DNA of 64,000 nt from the NCBI RefSeq assembly GCF_027579695.1, contig NC_083586.1, positions 6,444,001 to 6,508,000 of the forward strand, written 5' to 3'. Below are positions 1 through 9,250 of this stretch, piece by piece. This stretch comes from Neoarius graeffei (lineage: Eukaryota; Chordata; Actinopteri; Siluriformes; Ariidae). Numbering within the stretch: the first letter of the stretch is position 1; each line of letters starts with the position of its first letter. The position numbers and the translations under genes were made by a program. Under the pieces are notes generated by a model that was given only the letters and a program-made list of their open reading frames with translations, was not told the DNA's origin and did not search any database.

Positions 1-657
1 TTCAGTGAGTGCTTGCAGAGAGCTCTTTATTTGCTGTCTGAGCTCAGCATGAGACGGATGAACGAGGCTGGGATGAGAATGGATTGAGTTCATAGAGAGA
101 GCTCTCAGATTTCTCTGCTTGAGATCAACAAGAGGCGCTAAAGTTGAAAAAATCTGAGAATTATTTTAGACCTTAATGAAATTTCCTTTGAAACTTAGAA
201 TCTAATTTGAGATTTTGTGCATCTTTTTGCTCTGGAGAAAAAAAAAGATAGAGATGAGAAATAAGCCATAGTCTCATTTTGGTTTCACACAGACCTCATA
301 GTTGTTTTAGAGAAAGAAAAGGAAACATATTTGAGAGCTCTTTTCTAATTTTCTTTTCCTCTGGGCCTTTTCTATTCAATAAGGCCTTGTGTTTATTGAA
401 CTTGATTGCTTGTTAGCTGTGAGCTTGTGCTGCCAGTTCTTCTTCTTCAGACCTCTGAGGAACAATCAATAGGAGGAACAGACAGCTGCCTGAGAAAGCT
501 GACTGCTAACATCAGTGTACTGGATCAAGTGCTATTTTATAATCTGTTAAATAATGAGGGTGGAAACCATCGTGTTGAATTATGAATCAGAATCCTAAAC
601 TATTTCTTCATATTAAGGTCTCTGAACATTGTGTTACATCATAGGAAGTGTAACATT
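1..657. other. Unassigned flank of the V segment
   Basis: No coding, tRNA or repeat signal was recognised. The stretch lies 3' of a minus-strand V-segment pseudogene. No second V exon or recombination signal was seen. Confidence 0.4.
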
Positions 658-837
658 TTAAAAGTTTGTTTTCCATTGATTGCTCAAAGAAAGCATTACC
701 AAAGATGATGGCTGTAGATATTCAAAGCAAATAAATATCAAACTTTGGGAACAAAGACAGAAAACTGTATTTGAATGAAACAGGTAAACAGCTCTCCCTC
801 CTGAGAGGAAAAAAAAACAAAAAAAAAAACAGTCTGC

Positions 838-877
838 ACTTTTTGTACAGTGTGTTTTTGAGTTTTGTGTCCCTGTG
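838..877 (-). promoter_or_regulatory. V(D)J recombination signal sequence (23-type)
   Basis: On the minus strand the V exon is followed directly by heptamer CACAGGG (877-871), a 24-bp spacer (870-847) and nonamer ACAAAAAGT (846-838). Consensus is CACAGTG and ACAAAAACC. The last three heptamer bases, which vary most in functional signals, carry the only mismatch there. The spacer is one base over 23. A 23-type signal 3' of V fits TCR alpha/delta. Confidence 0.8.
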
Positions 878-1366
878 GGCTCCATGGCGCAGTAGTACAG
901 TGCAGAGTCTGATACTGCAGCAGGAAAGATCTCCACATCTACTTTCTTTTCCTTTTTATGAAGTCTGATAGACAGTCTTGGGTCAGGTTGTTGAGCTCTA
1001 GTGACAATTTCTGTGGATTCTCTAATCATCAGAAGAAACTCTGGTCTTGATTGAGGCTTTTGTCAATACCACTGGAGATATCTAGCCGAGTCATCATATG
1101 TGCAGGTCTGTGGTTTTGCTGCCCTCAGCTGAAGATATAATGGTTTGGTTGGGTGTGATGCTGCTGTCAACAGCACCTGCAATAAAGACATTGCAACAAC
1201 ATCAACATTTCTATTTTCATTATTTAATGATTTTTTTAAGCCAACTACAGTAAATCATCATGTTTTGGTGTCAGTACAAAATCTCCAGGATCCACCTAAA
1301 GCTTGTGTATAATATAAATAACTTACCAAAGATTTTAACAACTATGAAAACAAAGAAGAGTAACAT
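878..1366 (-). pseudogene. T-cell receptor V segment (TRAV/TRDV-like) pseudogene
   Basis: This is a two-exon V gene on the minus strand. The leader exon (1366 to 1327) encodes a hydrophobic start, MLLFFVFIVVKIF, and ends in a GTAAGT donor. The V exon begins after a TTTATTGCAG acceptor at 1176 in the matching phase, giving a start AVDSSITPNQTIISSAEGS typical of fish alpha/delta V domains. Later hallmarks are the first cysteine region (CTYDDSARYLQWY), PEFLLMI, and the end SDSALYYCAMEP, which is the conserved second cysteine of the Ig fold. It is broken: an in-frame TGA follows the WY (about 1063-1065) and a frame slip lies before the first cysteine (about 1100-1120). A 23-type recombination signal follows at once. 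Ig light-chain V is less likely because of the leader, the ending and the signal. An isolated V relic, or the edge of a TCR alpha/delta locus, are both possible. Confidence 0.85.
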
Positions 1367-1555
1367 GATTGTGATGAGAGTCTCTTTTGCAGTTGATATA
1401 AATGGCAGTAACTCTGTGTAACTGTCTAAACTTTATCTCACCACATCTCGCTCCACCTACTTTTACACTCGTATCAATTCTGGCATCAATCTCTCAGTTT
1501 ATAGTCTTATACATTCTGCCCTCTTTTAATAAGAAATGACAAAGATGGAGTAATA

Positions 1556-1904
1556 ATCTCATATCATCTCTAGCCACTTTATCCTGTTCTACAGGGTTGC
1601 AGGCAAGCTGGAGCCTATCCCAGTTGACTACAGGCAAAAGGCAGGGGACACGCTGGACAAGTCACCAGGTCATCACAAGGCTGACACATAGACAGCCATT
1701 CACAGTCAATTTAGAGTCACCAGTTAACCTAACCTGCATGTCTTTGGACTGTGAGGGGAAACTGGAGCACCCGGAGGAAACCCAAGCGGACATGGGAAGA
1801 ACATGCAAACTCCACACAGAAAGGCCCTTGCCAGCCCCGGGGCTCGAACCCAGACCTCCTTGCTGTGAGGCAACAGCACTAACCACTACATCACCGTGCC
1901 GCCA
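1556..1904 (-). mobile_element. tRNA-derived SINE, copy 1 (diverged)
   Basis: Read on the minus strand, the family has a tRNA-like head with A box (GTGTAGTGGTTAGCGC) and B box (GGTTCGAGCCC). A conserved body follows, including CAGTCCAAAGACATGCAGG, and then a tail GGATAAAGCGGCTAGAGATA ending in short GATGAGA repeats. This copy is full length but diverged. Confidence 0.9.
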
Positions 1905-2145
1905 CCTTATGTAGTTCTTTTGTGATATTAGCAGACAGTGTGATAATTTTTGCTCTGTGGAACATTACAGACTCATTAATGCTCCACACACACTGAAATA
2001 ATAAGCAGTTAATTAATTTCCATATACAGTAACTGTTTAGTTTCACTTTATTTACCTAATATATTCCATTGCACGTCAATGGAATTGCATGACATTTCTG
2101 AAGGCATGACATGTATCAATCACAGGAAACAAGAGGCAGATGAGG

Positions 2146-2466
2146 TGATATCATCTCCAGCCACTTTATCCTGTTCTACAGGGTCGCAGGCAATCTGGAG
2201 CCTATCCCAGCTGACTACGGGCAAAAGGCAGGGTACACCCTGGACAAGTCGCCAGGTCATCACAGGGCTGACACATAGACAGCCATTCACAGTCAATTTA
2301 GAGTCACCAGTTAACCTAACCTGCATGTCTTCAGGGGAAACTGGAGCAAACCCACGCGGACAACATGCAAACTCCACACAGAAAGGCTTTCATCGGCCAT
2401 GGGGCTCGACCCCAGACCTTCTTGCTGTGAGGCAACAGCGCTAACCACTACACCACCATGCCACCC
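2146..2466 (-). mobile_element. tRNA-derived SINE, copy 2 (internal deletion)
   Basis: Same family and orientation as the copy 240 bp to the left. The body is shortened around the CCGGAGCACCCGG block. A short direct repeat of the type TGAGGTGA flanks it. Confidence 0.88.
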
Positions 2467-2960
2467 AGTTGAGGTGAGCTGCTGCATAACAGAACTTAAC
2501 TCCCACAATTTAACTGTTTGGCTAAAGTTTATTTTAATGAGCCTATTCCACTGTATATCAGCCTAACTGTATCAATTTTCCTCAGGTGTTTCCTGTATTA
2601 GTCAACTGGGTTGTGATTAAATACTTGTTTAGATTTTGATCAGACAGCAGACGATTTAAACAGTTTGTTATTAAATTTGAGTGATACATAGAACTACAGA
2701 ACAGTAATATTCTATTTAACACATAGTATAATGCTGTTCAGTAACAGACTATCATCAGCAAAGACACAGTTTACTTGTTGAATATTACTTAAAATGCTGA
2801 TGGTAATTTATCATCACCATTCCTGTCTTACAGTGATTCAGGTTTTCCTGCTTCCAACACACCTGCAGCCTAATTTCTTAAACTTGAGGGCACATATTTT
2901 GTGCATAAACACTGTAAACATTCCACACAGAATGTACTTTATCAAGTTGTTCCTGTGGTC
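2467..2960. other. Unassigned AT-rich spacer
   Basis: No supported gene, tRNA or repeat was found between the SINE pair and the tRNA-bearing duplication that starts near 2961. Confidence 0.4.
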
Positions 2961-3466
2961 GAGCTGGTGGTCGAGTGTGACGAGGTTCAGCATTGAAAAG
3001 CGCTGCAACAACATCACGGGAAGAAATCAAATGCCTTGTTTGGACGGGCCAAGGAGGTGACTGAGGACTGTTCCTTCCGCTTTCCACGAGCGACGTAAGT
3101 AGTTGTTTGCAGGTTTGAATGACATCAGTTTGCCCCTGCGTACATTCGACCCATGAAGTGGTGAACAACACGGGCTCCTGCGTGTTTTCCTTTCGTTGGC
3201 AACAAGCGACAGGTGTATATTTGTCCACAAACACAGAACTGTAGAGTCACTGTGTAAGATTTGTTCAGCAAATGTGCCCATACCTTGGCTGGTGAAAAGC
3301 AAACACTTGCTTCCGTAGTTGGCACGGTCAGAGCAGAGATCACAGCTCAGCAGTCACTCAAAAAGTACATAAATAAATAAACCAACCAACCGCTGTTTCT
3401 GCCCGGTTTCAAACCAGGGACCTTTCATGTGGGAGACAAACATGATAACTACTACACTACAGCAGC
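2961..3466. repeat. tRNA-Val spacer repeat, copy A
   Basis: A block of about 505 bp is repeated at 4333-4834 with few changes. Each copy ends in a minus-strand tRNA-Val gene or relic. The spacer holds only short shadow frames on both strands. It looks like the repeat unit of a small tandem tRNA array. Confidence 0.85.
3394..3466 (-). pseudogene. tRNA-Val-like relic
   Basis: 73 bp with a tRNA-Val D arm (GTAGTGTAGTAGTTATCA) and a good T arm (GGTTTGAAACC). The acceptor 5' strand (GCTGCTG) no longer pairs with CAGAAAC and the anticodon position reads CCC. Its counterpart at 4762-4834 pairs properly. Confidence 0.75.
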
Positions 3467-3477
3467 AATGGGTCAGT

Positions 3478-3880
3478 TGCCAAGGAGGTGACTGAGGGCA
3501 GCTCCTTCTGCTTTTCCGCTCACGTTGCATGCAGTTGAATAGCATCGGTTTGCACAAACCTGGGCGTGCTCACAAGGACACGGGCGCCTGCGTGCTTGTC
3601 TTTGGTTGGCGGCAAGCTGCTTCTTTGCATGTTTTCCATAAACGAGCAACGAAGTGGTGTTTGAGAACACCGCCTCCCCGTGACGAATTGCAATGTCCAT
3701 GCTTCCACAGTCAACAGAAACGTACCGTAGATCATGCCCGATTTTGTTTTTAAAGCAGCCGTCACGGAGCTTGATGGAAAACCAGAGAGGCAGGGAAACC
3801 GTGCAAACGAGGTTTTGTCCCGATGGTCGTCTGCACGTAGGAGAACATGACAACCACTAAGCTACAGAAAGCAATCCGGT
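3478..3880. repeat. tRNA-array spacer repeat, second type, copy A
   Basis: Starts with CCAAGGAGGTGACTGAGGGC and includes GCAGTTGAATAGCATCGG. It is repeated at about 5091-5645. The right end (about 3840-3875, minus strand) resembles the 5' half of a tRNA-Val (CTGTAGCTTAGTGGTTGTCA) joined to unrelated sequence. Confidence 0.75.
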
Positions 3881-4160
3881 CACGTTAAGGGTCTGTCTTT
3901 CTGGCTGTTTCGAGGGTACCTGATTTTAGTAAGGCGATAACTGGATGTTAAGGGAAGCAGAGCTCAAAAGGCAAAGCATGGCTCTGCCAGGTTTCTCAGG
4001 AGCATCTATTCGCTTGTCAGGTGAAAGGGGAAACCACTGCACAGCAGAAAACATGCGAAGCTTTTTCAGCGTCTCAGTTTGGGACCGTTCCAAAAGGCAT
4101 GGACGGAGCAGAGATCGCAGCTCGACATTTGTTCGCCACCAAGTTCAAGAAAACGAGCAC

Positions 4161-4233
4161 CGATTCCGCCCGTTTTCGAATCGGGGACCGTTGTCGTGTT
4201 AAGCGAACGTGGCAGCTGCTACAGCACAGAAAC
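4161..4233 (-). pseudogene. tRNA-Val(AAC) relic
   Basis: Starts GTTTCTG and ends with a partly matching CGGAATC. The anticodon loop TTAACAC gives AAC. The B box is GATTCGAAAAC. The anticodon stem 3' strand and part of the D arm no longer pair, so it is called a pseudogene. Confidence 0.75.
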
Positions 4234-4332
4234 CACGCGTGTGTTAGCTCTTGCCTGGGCCGCAAGAAGAACACAGATCACGCTTAAGCAACTGTCACGA
4301 GAATAGGGGCACGGCCTTGGCATCGTAGAGAT

Positions 4333-4834
4333 GAGCTGGTGGTTGAGTGTGATGAGGTTCAGCATTGAAAAGCGCTGCAACAACATCACGGGAAGAAATC
4401 AAATGCCTTGTTTGGACGGGCCAAGGAGGTGACTGAGGACTGTTCCTTCCGCTTTCCACGAGCGACGTAAGTAGTTGTTTGCAGGTTTGAATGACATCAG
4501 TTTGCCCCTGCGTACATTCGACCCATGAAGCGGTGAACAACATGGGCTCCTGCGTGTTTTCCTTTCTTTGGCAACAAGCGACAGGTGTCTATTTGTCCAC
4601 AAACAGAGAACTGGAGAGTCACTGTGTAAGATTTGTTCAGCAAATGTGTCCATACCTTGGCTGGTGAAAAGCAAACACTTGCTTCTGTAGTTGGCACGGT
4701 CAGAGCAGAGATCACAGCTCAGCAGTCACTCAAAAAATAAATAAATGAACCAACCCATTGGTGTTTCTGCCTGGTTTCAAACCAGGGACCTTTCATGTGT
4801 CAGATGAACATGATAACCAATACACTACAGAAAC
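4333..4834. repeat. tRNA-Val spacer repeat, copy B
   Basis: Second copy of the 2961-3466 block, offset by about 1.37 kb. It ends in the best-preserved tRNA-Val of the cluster. The two spacers differ by scattered substitutions only. Confidence 0.85.
4762..4834 (-). tRNA. tRNA-Val, anticodon GAC
   Basis: All four arms pair: acceptor GTTTCTG with CAGAAAC, anticodon stem TTCAT with ATGAA, T stem CCTGG with CCAGG, and a tRNA-Val type D arm. The loop CTGACAC reads anticodon GAC. Vertebrates normally decode these valine codons with an A34 (inosine) tRNA, so GAC here is probably a mutated AAC gene. It may be a pseudogene in spite of its fold. Confidence 0.78.
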
Positions 4835-4921
4835 CACAGCTCCAGGATTGATCAGCTGTTGCCTGGGCCTCAAATTCAGAAGCCATGGCACTTAGGCATT
4901 TGTCCCCAGGCCAGGCATGCA

Positions 4922-4993
4922 GCATTGGTGGTATATTGGTTAGCATAGCTGCCTTCCAAGCAGTTGACCGGGGTTTGATTCCTGGCCAATGCA
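4922..4993 (+). tRNA. tRNA-Gly, anticodon TCC
   Basis: 72 bp. Acceptor GCATTGG pairs fully with CCAATGC. The loop CTTCCAA gives TCC. B box GGTTTGATTCC. One mismatch and one wobble in the T stem suggest mild decay. It sits 88 bp from the minus-strand tRNA-Val. Confidence 0.8.
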
Positions 4994-5090
4994 CATCCTT
5001 TAACGCTTCGTTTCTCTGATGAAAGGCAGAGAGCATGGCGAGGCACCCGGGAGGAAACAGCAGCAACGGATCGGTTGCTTGTCACTGTCT

Positions 5091-5645
5091 TGCCAAGGAG
5101 GTGACTGAGGGCTGCTCCTTCTGCTTTCCACTCGCGTTGCATGCAGTTGAATAGCATCGGTTTGCACAAACCTGGGCATGCTTCAAGGACACGGGCACCT
5201 GCGTGCTTGTCTTTCGTTGGTTTCAAGCTGCTTCTTTGCATGTTTTCCACAAACAGAGGACTGTGCAGTCACGGTTTGAGAGTTAATGAGCAAATGTGTC
5301 TGAATGTTGGCCGGCAAATACTCGTTGAGACATGATGAACCATTCCAGAGTCAATGCCACTTTGCAGCGTTCTGATGCCGTGTGCAGCCCTGTTGACCTG
5401 GCCTCACTCCGTAAACGAGCAACAAAGTGGTATTTGGGAACACCGCCTCCCCGTGACGAATTGCAATGTCCATGCTTCCACAGTCAACAGAAATGTAGAT
5501 CATGACTGATTTTGTTTTTAAAGCAGCCGTCACGGAGCTTGATTGAAAACCAGAGAGGCAGGGACACTGTGCAAACGAGGTTTTGTCCCAATGGTCGTCT
5601 GCACGTAGGAGAACATGACCACCACTAATCTTCAGAAAGCAATCT
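5091..5645. repeat. tRNA-array spacer repeat, second type, copy B
   Basis: Copy of the block at 3478-3880, with an extra stretch of about 150 bp in the middle (about 5260-5410). The right end again resembles a tRNA-Val 5' half on the minus strand. Confidence 0.7.
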
Positions 5646-6789
5646 GGGGGGGTCAGCGCGCTATAACCGTTCTTTATTTTTTACTAAAATCATCTCTGCA
5701 ACCAAATATTTTTTTCTCAAAATTCCAAAACCTAAGATCTTCTTGTGGTGTCCCTTTACAGAGAGCTGATTTTAAGGTGAATTGAACCTTTTTGAAATTT
5801 AAACACCCCACCAAACACCTTCCCTATATCATTTTTTTAAAGCTTTCTGAATATGAAATATGCAATACATACAGCTTCTTTTAAAAATATATCCTTTTGT
5901 TGTGTTAACTTGCATGTCCTCACTGTACCTTCCTCTTCCTATCTCATGCACTTGGTTGTATGGGCATTCCCTACATTCACATGGACGCGCACAGACACAC
6001 AGAATGTGCACCTTATATTTAGGGACAGACAGCTGCCTCTGTTGGTGCACCTTGAAGTCGAAAAACATCCACTTTATTCCTGATATTATCTTTTAAGCTC
6101 ATGGTGATTTTGGGCCATCCATCTACATGCTATCTTGATATAATCTATGTTTTTTTTTAGGACAGTCTAGATTATCATATTATTTGCACATTTACATCAA
6201 GCTTTTCTATAACTCCAAAATGTATGCTACATTAGAATATCAGTCCGAAGTTGGAGACAAATTGTTGCTGTAATTTGCTGTTGCTGTAACTTCAAAACCA
6301 GATTACTTGAGAAAGGCAAAAGGCACAGATGAATACTTTATACCATTCGAAACAGTAGGAATGGTTGTTTATTTTGATGTATGGTTTGTCATGTAAACAC
6401 AGGAGTTAGTGAGGTATTGTGTCGATAACAATGGGTATGGAGATGGGTGCAGAGCTGTATGCAGAATATGATTAAATTTGATGTGAATTCATTGATTTTA
6501 ATTTTGTCACAAACTGTTTATCACAGCGACTAGTGGGTAGCAGCTTTGGGAAGCTCAAGTCGTGTGGTTTCACATGATACATGTGGGTTAATTGTGTGAT
6601 GAGTGTTCCACCAGCAATTTAATAGAGAAAAATGGGTGCAATTTGGACGCATCAGTCGTATTCCGCAGTGCCAAATACATTACTGTTTCTGAAATGTGAT
6701 CAGGAAATTTTACTGGGGCACAGCAGATATATACTGGGGCACGTGTCCCAGTAAAATGGGTCTGGTGACGCCAATGGACAGCTCATAAA
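5646..6789. other. Unassigned spacer
   Basis: More than 1 kb of AT-rich DNA without a supported gene. Short frames on both strands overlap each other and have no recognisable motif. Confidence 0.4.
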
Positions 6790-6825
6790 TTCAAGCAACA
6801 GGCTAAATGCAAGCTTCACACTTAC

Positions 6826-7135
6826 TGTGCGGTGAGATCTTTGGGATGGCGCTTCTGACTTTTGTTTCCAGATCGTAGGAACTGCTCCACATACCAGACA
6901 TCGCTCAAATCCCTCTATGTGAATCTGCCTCACAAATTTATTTTTTTCAAAATGTATGGAGCAGACACCAAATTGTCCTGTCGGCTTGAAGTTGCCTCTC
7001 TTTGTCGATACAAATCAAACCCATTCATTCCGCAAGTGTCCTGCTGACTTTGGGCTACAATGGATCAAAATTCTGCTTTTTTTTTTTATCAATGAGACTT
7101 ATACAGCCTTGAAGGACACACCCCTTCGGAGGCAT
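6826..7135 (-). pseudogene. THAP zinc-finger first exon, decayed copy A
   Basis: Begins MPPKGCVLQGC, the C-x4-C half of a C2CH THAP finger. It ends with VCSIHF (C-x2-H) and then GAVPTIW, matching the AVPTIF-type end of THAP domains, followed by a GTAAGTG donor (6825-6819). An A-run slip and stops break the frame in the middle. The paralogue at 25602-25910 has the same start, motifs and donor. THAP domains bind DNA and occur in host regulators and in P/Kolobok-type transposases; which of these is the source is not clear. No downstream exon was recognised. Confidence 0.72.
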
Positions 7136-7551
7136 GCTTTGGTTTTAGTTTTATTGTGGAATAAAATAAATAAATAAATATTTTTAAAAAAAAGTTAAAA
7201 ATGTAAAGCAGACGAAGCCAGAAATGCCACAAACTTTCAAGCATTTTGCATATGACGTCACTTCTTTGAATGAAGAGTAACTTACCAGGATCGCGTTTGT
7301 GTAATGGCGGACTCAAAGAGCCAGACTTTACCAACTAAACAGAACATGTTCCTGGTCTCATATTAAAATACAATTTAGACAGTAAACTTTTTAACATGTC
7401 TAATTTTATAAGGAATAATTTCCAGAGGTAATGTAATTTTCATAAGACAAGCACTTTAATGGAAACAAAGGGTTTGGGACATGACCAAACAGAGCATGGA
7501 GTTAAGACAATCTGTATATGGTTGCTTAGAAGCTGCAAACAAAGCCTCCAG

Positions 7552-7616
7552 AGGCTCTACTGAAATTTGAACTCAGATCAGAGGAGTCAAAGTGCTAGCC
7601 ATTACACCATGGAACC
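7552..7616 (-). pseudogene. tRNA-Gln relic
   Basis: Starts GGTTCCATGGTGTAATGGCT and has B box GAGTTCAAATT. About 7 bases are missing from the anticodon arm and the 3' acceptor strand is mutated. Its intact counterpart is at 26329-26400. Confidence 0.85.
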
Positions 7617-7720
7617 AAGACATAGATGTGGGATTGTTTTCAGCACCAAATTACTGGCATCGACCTGCCAAAAGCTCAAACACACTTTTGGTCAAAGGCT
7701 TCCATGAACACAAACCACAC

Positions 7721-7793
7721 TGCTGAAACCTGGGCTTAAACCAGGGACTTTTAGATCTTCACTCTAACACTCGCCATATTGAGTTATTTCAGC
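7721..7793 (-). tRNA. tRNA-Phe, anticodon GAA
   Basis: 73 bp with all stems paired: acceptor GCTGAAA with TTTCAGC, D stem ACTC with GAGT, anticodon stem TTAGA with TCTAA, T stem CCTGG with CCAGG. The loop GTGAAGA gives GAA. The T loop reads TTTAAGC rather than TTCGATC, so the B box is weakened and function is uncertain. The duplicate block at 26 kb has no counterpart. Confidence 0.75.
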
Positions 7794-8271
7794 AAGTTCA
7801 TTATAACCGGGTCATGTCACCAGTCACGTCCCCGATATAAACATTAGGAGTTGCTAAATCCAATCGGTCAGGTCACATGGTGTTCCTTTTTAACCAAAAT
7901 CTAATGAAATATAAAGTGTTTAAAATAATATATCATATCATCTGGAAGTATTACATATGTAATATTGTAACTGATGAATGAAACTCTTATGTTTTTGCCA
8001 ATTTCTTTTTTACCAAGCGTGTTTTTAACTAAATGAAGAAATGTTCACACGAAAGAAAGCAAATAATAAGCTAAATAATGAGGTAAATGTGTTCTCTGTG
8101 CTCGCTCATTTCACTGTTACCCCCCCAATCATGTAGTCTTGATAATTTCAACTGTTATCCACAGTGTCAAGTGGGTAATGATTTCCCTTATAAGTGCACA
8201 TGTGCAGAGAGAGAGAGGTTTTGATCTGTGTGCAGTAAATAAAATAGATTGTGAAATAAAAAAAACTGAAT
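7794..8271. other. Unassigned AT-rich spacer
   Basis: No gene was recognised. The right end carries the target sequence that is duplicated on either side of the Penelope-like element. Confidence 0.4.
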
Positions 8272-8286
8272 AAAGAATAGAGAGAC

Positions 8287-8482
8287 ACAGCCAAAAAAGA
8301 GAAAAAAAATCTCTGACTAAGGCACTCCAAATTAAAATGTCTTTAATATTTTAGACAAGTCCTACATGGACAAATTAAAAACAAAGCCCACGCGTAGCGG
8401 CATGGGTGCCTTCTTCAGGGCAATATCACAAAAGAACAAGGTAGCTTTGTTCAAGATGTAGAAAAGGACAGGTGAAGACAAT
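8287..8482 (+). repeat. Penelope-like terminal repeat, left arm
   Basis: About 195 bp, beginning CACAGCCAAAAAAGAG and ending GGACAGGTGAAGACAA. It is matched in inverse orientation by 13042-13238 with only a few differences. Inverted or partial terminal repeats are typical of Penelope-like elements. Confidence 0.88.
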
Positions 8483-8537
8483 TAGATAATTAGTCCTGAA
8501 GCTCTACACATTGCTGAGTCCGCCCCTCACACAGCTC

Positions 8538-8909
8538 ATCTCATCTCATTATCTCTAGCCGCTTTATCCTTCTACAGGGTCGCAGGCAAGCTGGAGCCTA
8601 TCCCAGCTGACTACGGGCGAAAGGCGGGGTACACCCTGGACAAGTCGCCAGGTCATCACAGGGCTGACACATAGACACAGACAACCATTCACACTCACAT
8701 TCACACCTACGGTCAATTTAGAGTCACCAGTTAACCTAACCTGCATGTCTTTGGACTGTGGGGGAAACCGGAGCACCTGGAGGAAACCCACGTGGACACG
8801 GGGAGAACATGCAAACTCTACACAGAAAGGCCCTTGCCGGCCCCAGGGCTCGAACCCAGGACCTTCTTGCTGTGAGGCGACAGCGCTAACCACTACACCA
8901 CCGTGCCGC
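8538..8909 (-). mobile_element. tRNA-derived SINE, copy 3
   Basis: Full length at 372 bp. It is flanked by perfect 15-bp direct repeats CCCCTCACACAGCTC (8523-8537 and 8910-8924), the mark of LINE-mediated insertion. It sits inside the Penelope-like element. Confidence 0.95.
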
Positions 8910-9250
8910 CCCCTCACACAGCTCCCAGCACTAAAAATTTTTCCATCAAAAACTGTCAATCAATGGCTTGGGCCCGCCTCTCACACGGCTCCCAATCCAA
9001 GACAGCCATCATTCAAAATATTGCAAAAACATCAAAAATACACATATATTCCAGTCACTGCAAGTGTACACAACCCACATACATGCACAAAGGGTACAGA
9101 GAGAGAGAAAAAAATATAAAAATCTTTTCTTTCAGATAGAACCATGCAAAGCCAAAAACCATCACAAAAAAGGTGTGTAGTCTATTTCCTCATTCAAGCC
9201 TGGAAACTCCATTGCTTTTAACTTCCAAATCCAAAAAGTTTCCCGTTGTA

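Larger units (their letters stand above)
6790..7620. repeat. Duplicated THAP/tRNA-Gln block, copy A
   Basis: This block matches 25575-26405 over its whole length. It has, in the same order, a THAP-type exon relic, a CpG-bearing stretch with a CTGGTAAGTTACT donor-like site, an AT-rich spacer and a minus-strand tRNA-Gln. Differences are scattered substitutions and small indels. Confidence 0.88.

Noticed and set aside
1597-1914. Plus-strand frames of about 100 codons over each SINE copy
   Set aside because: They recur in every SINE copy as translations of its body; there is no start context or codon signal beyond the repeat.
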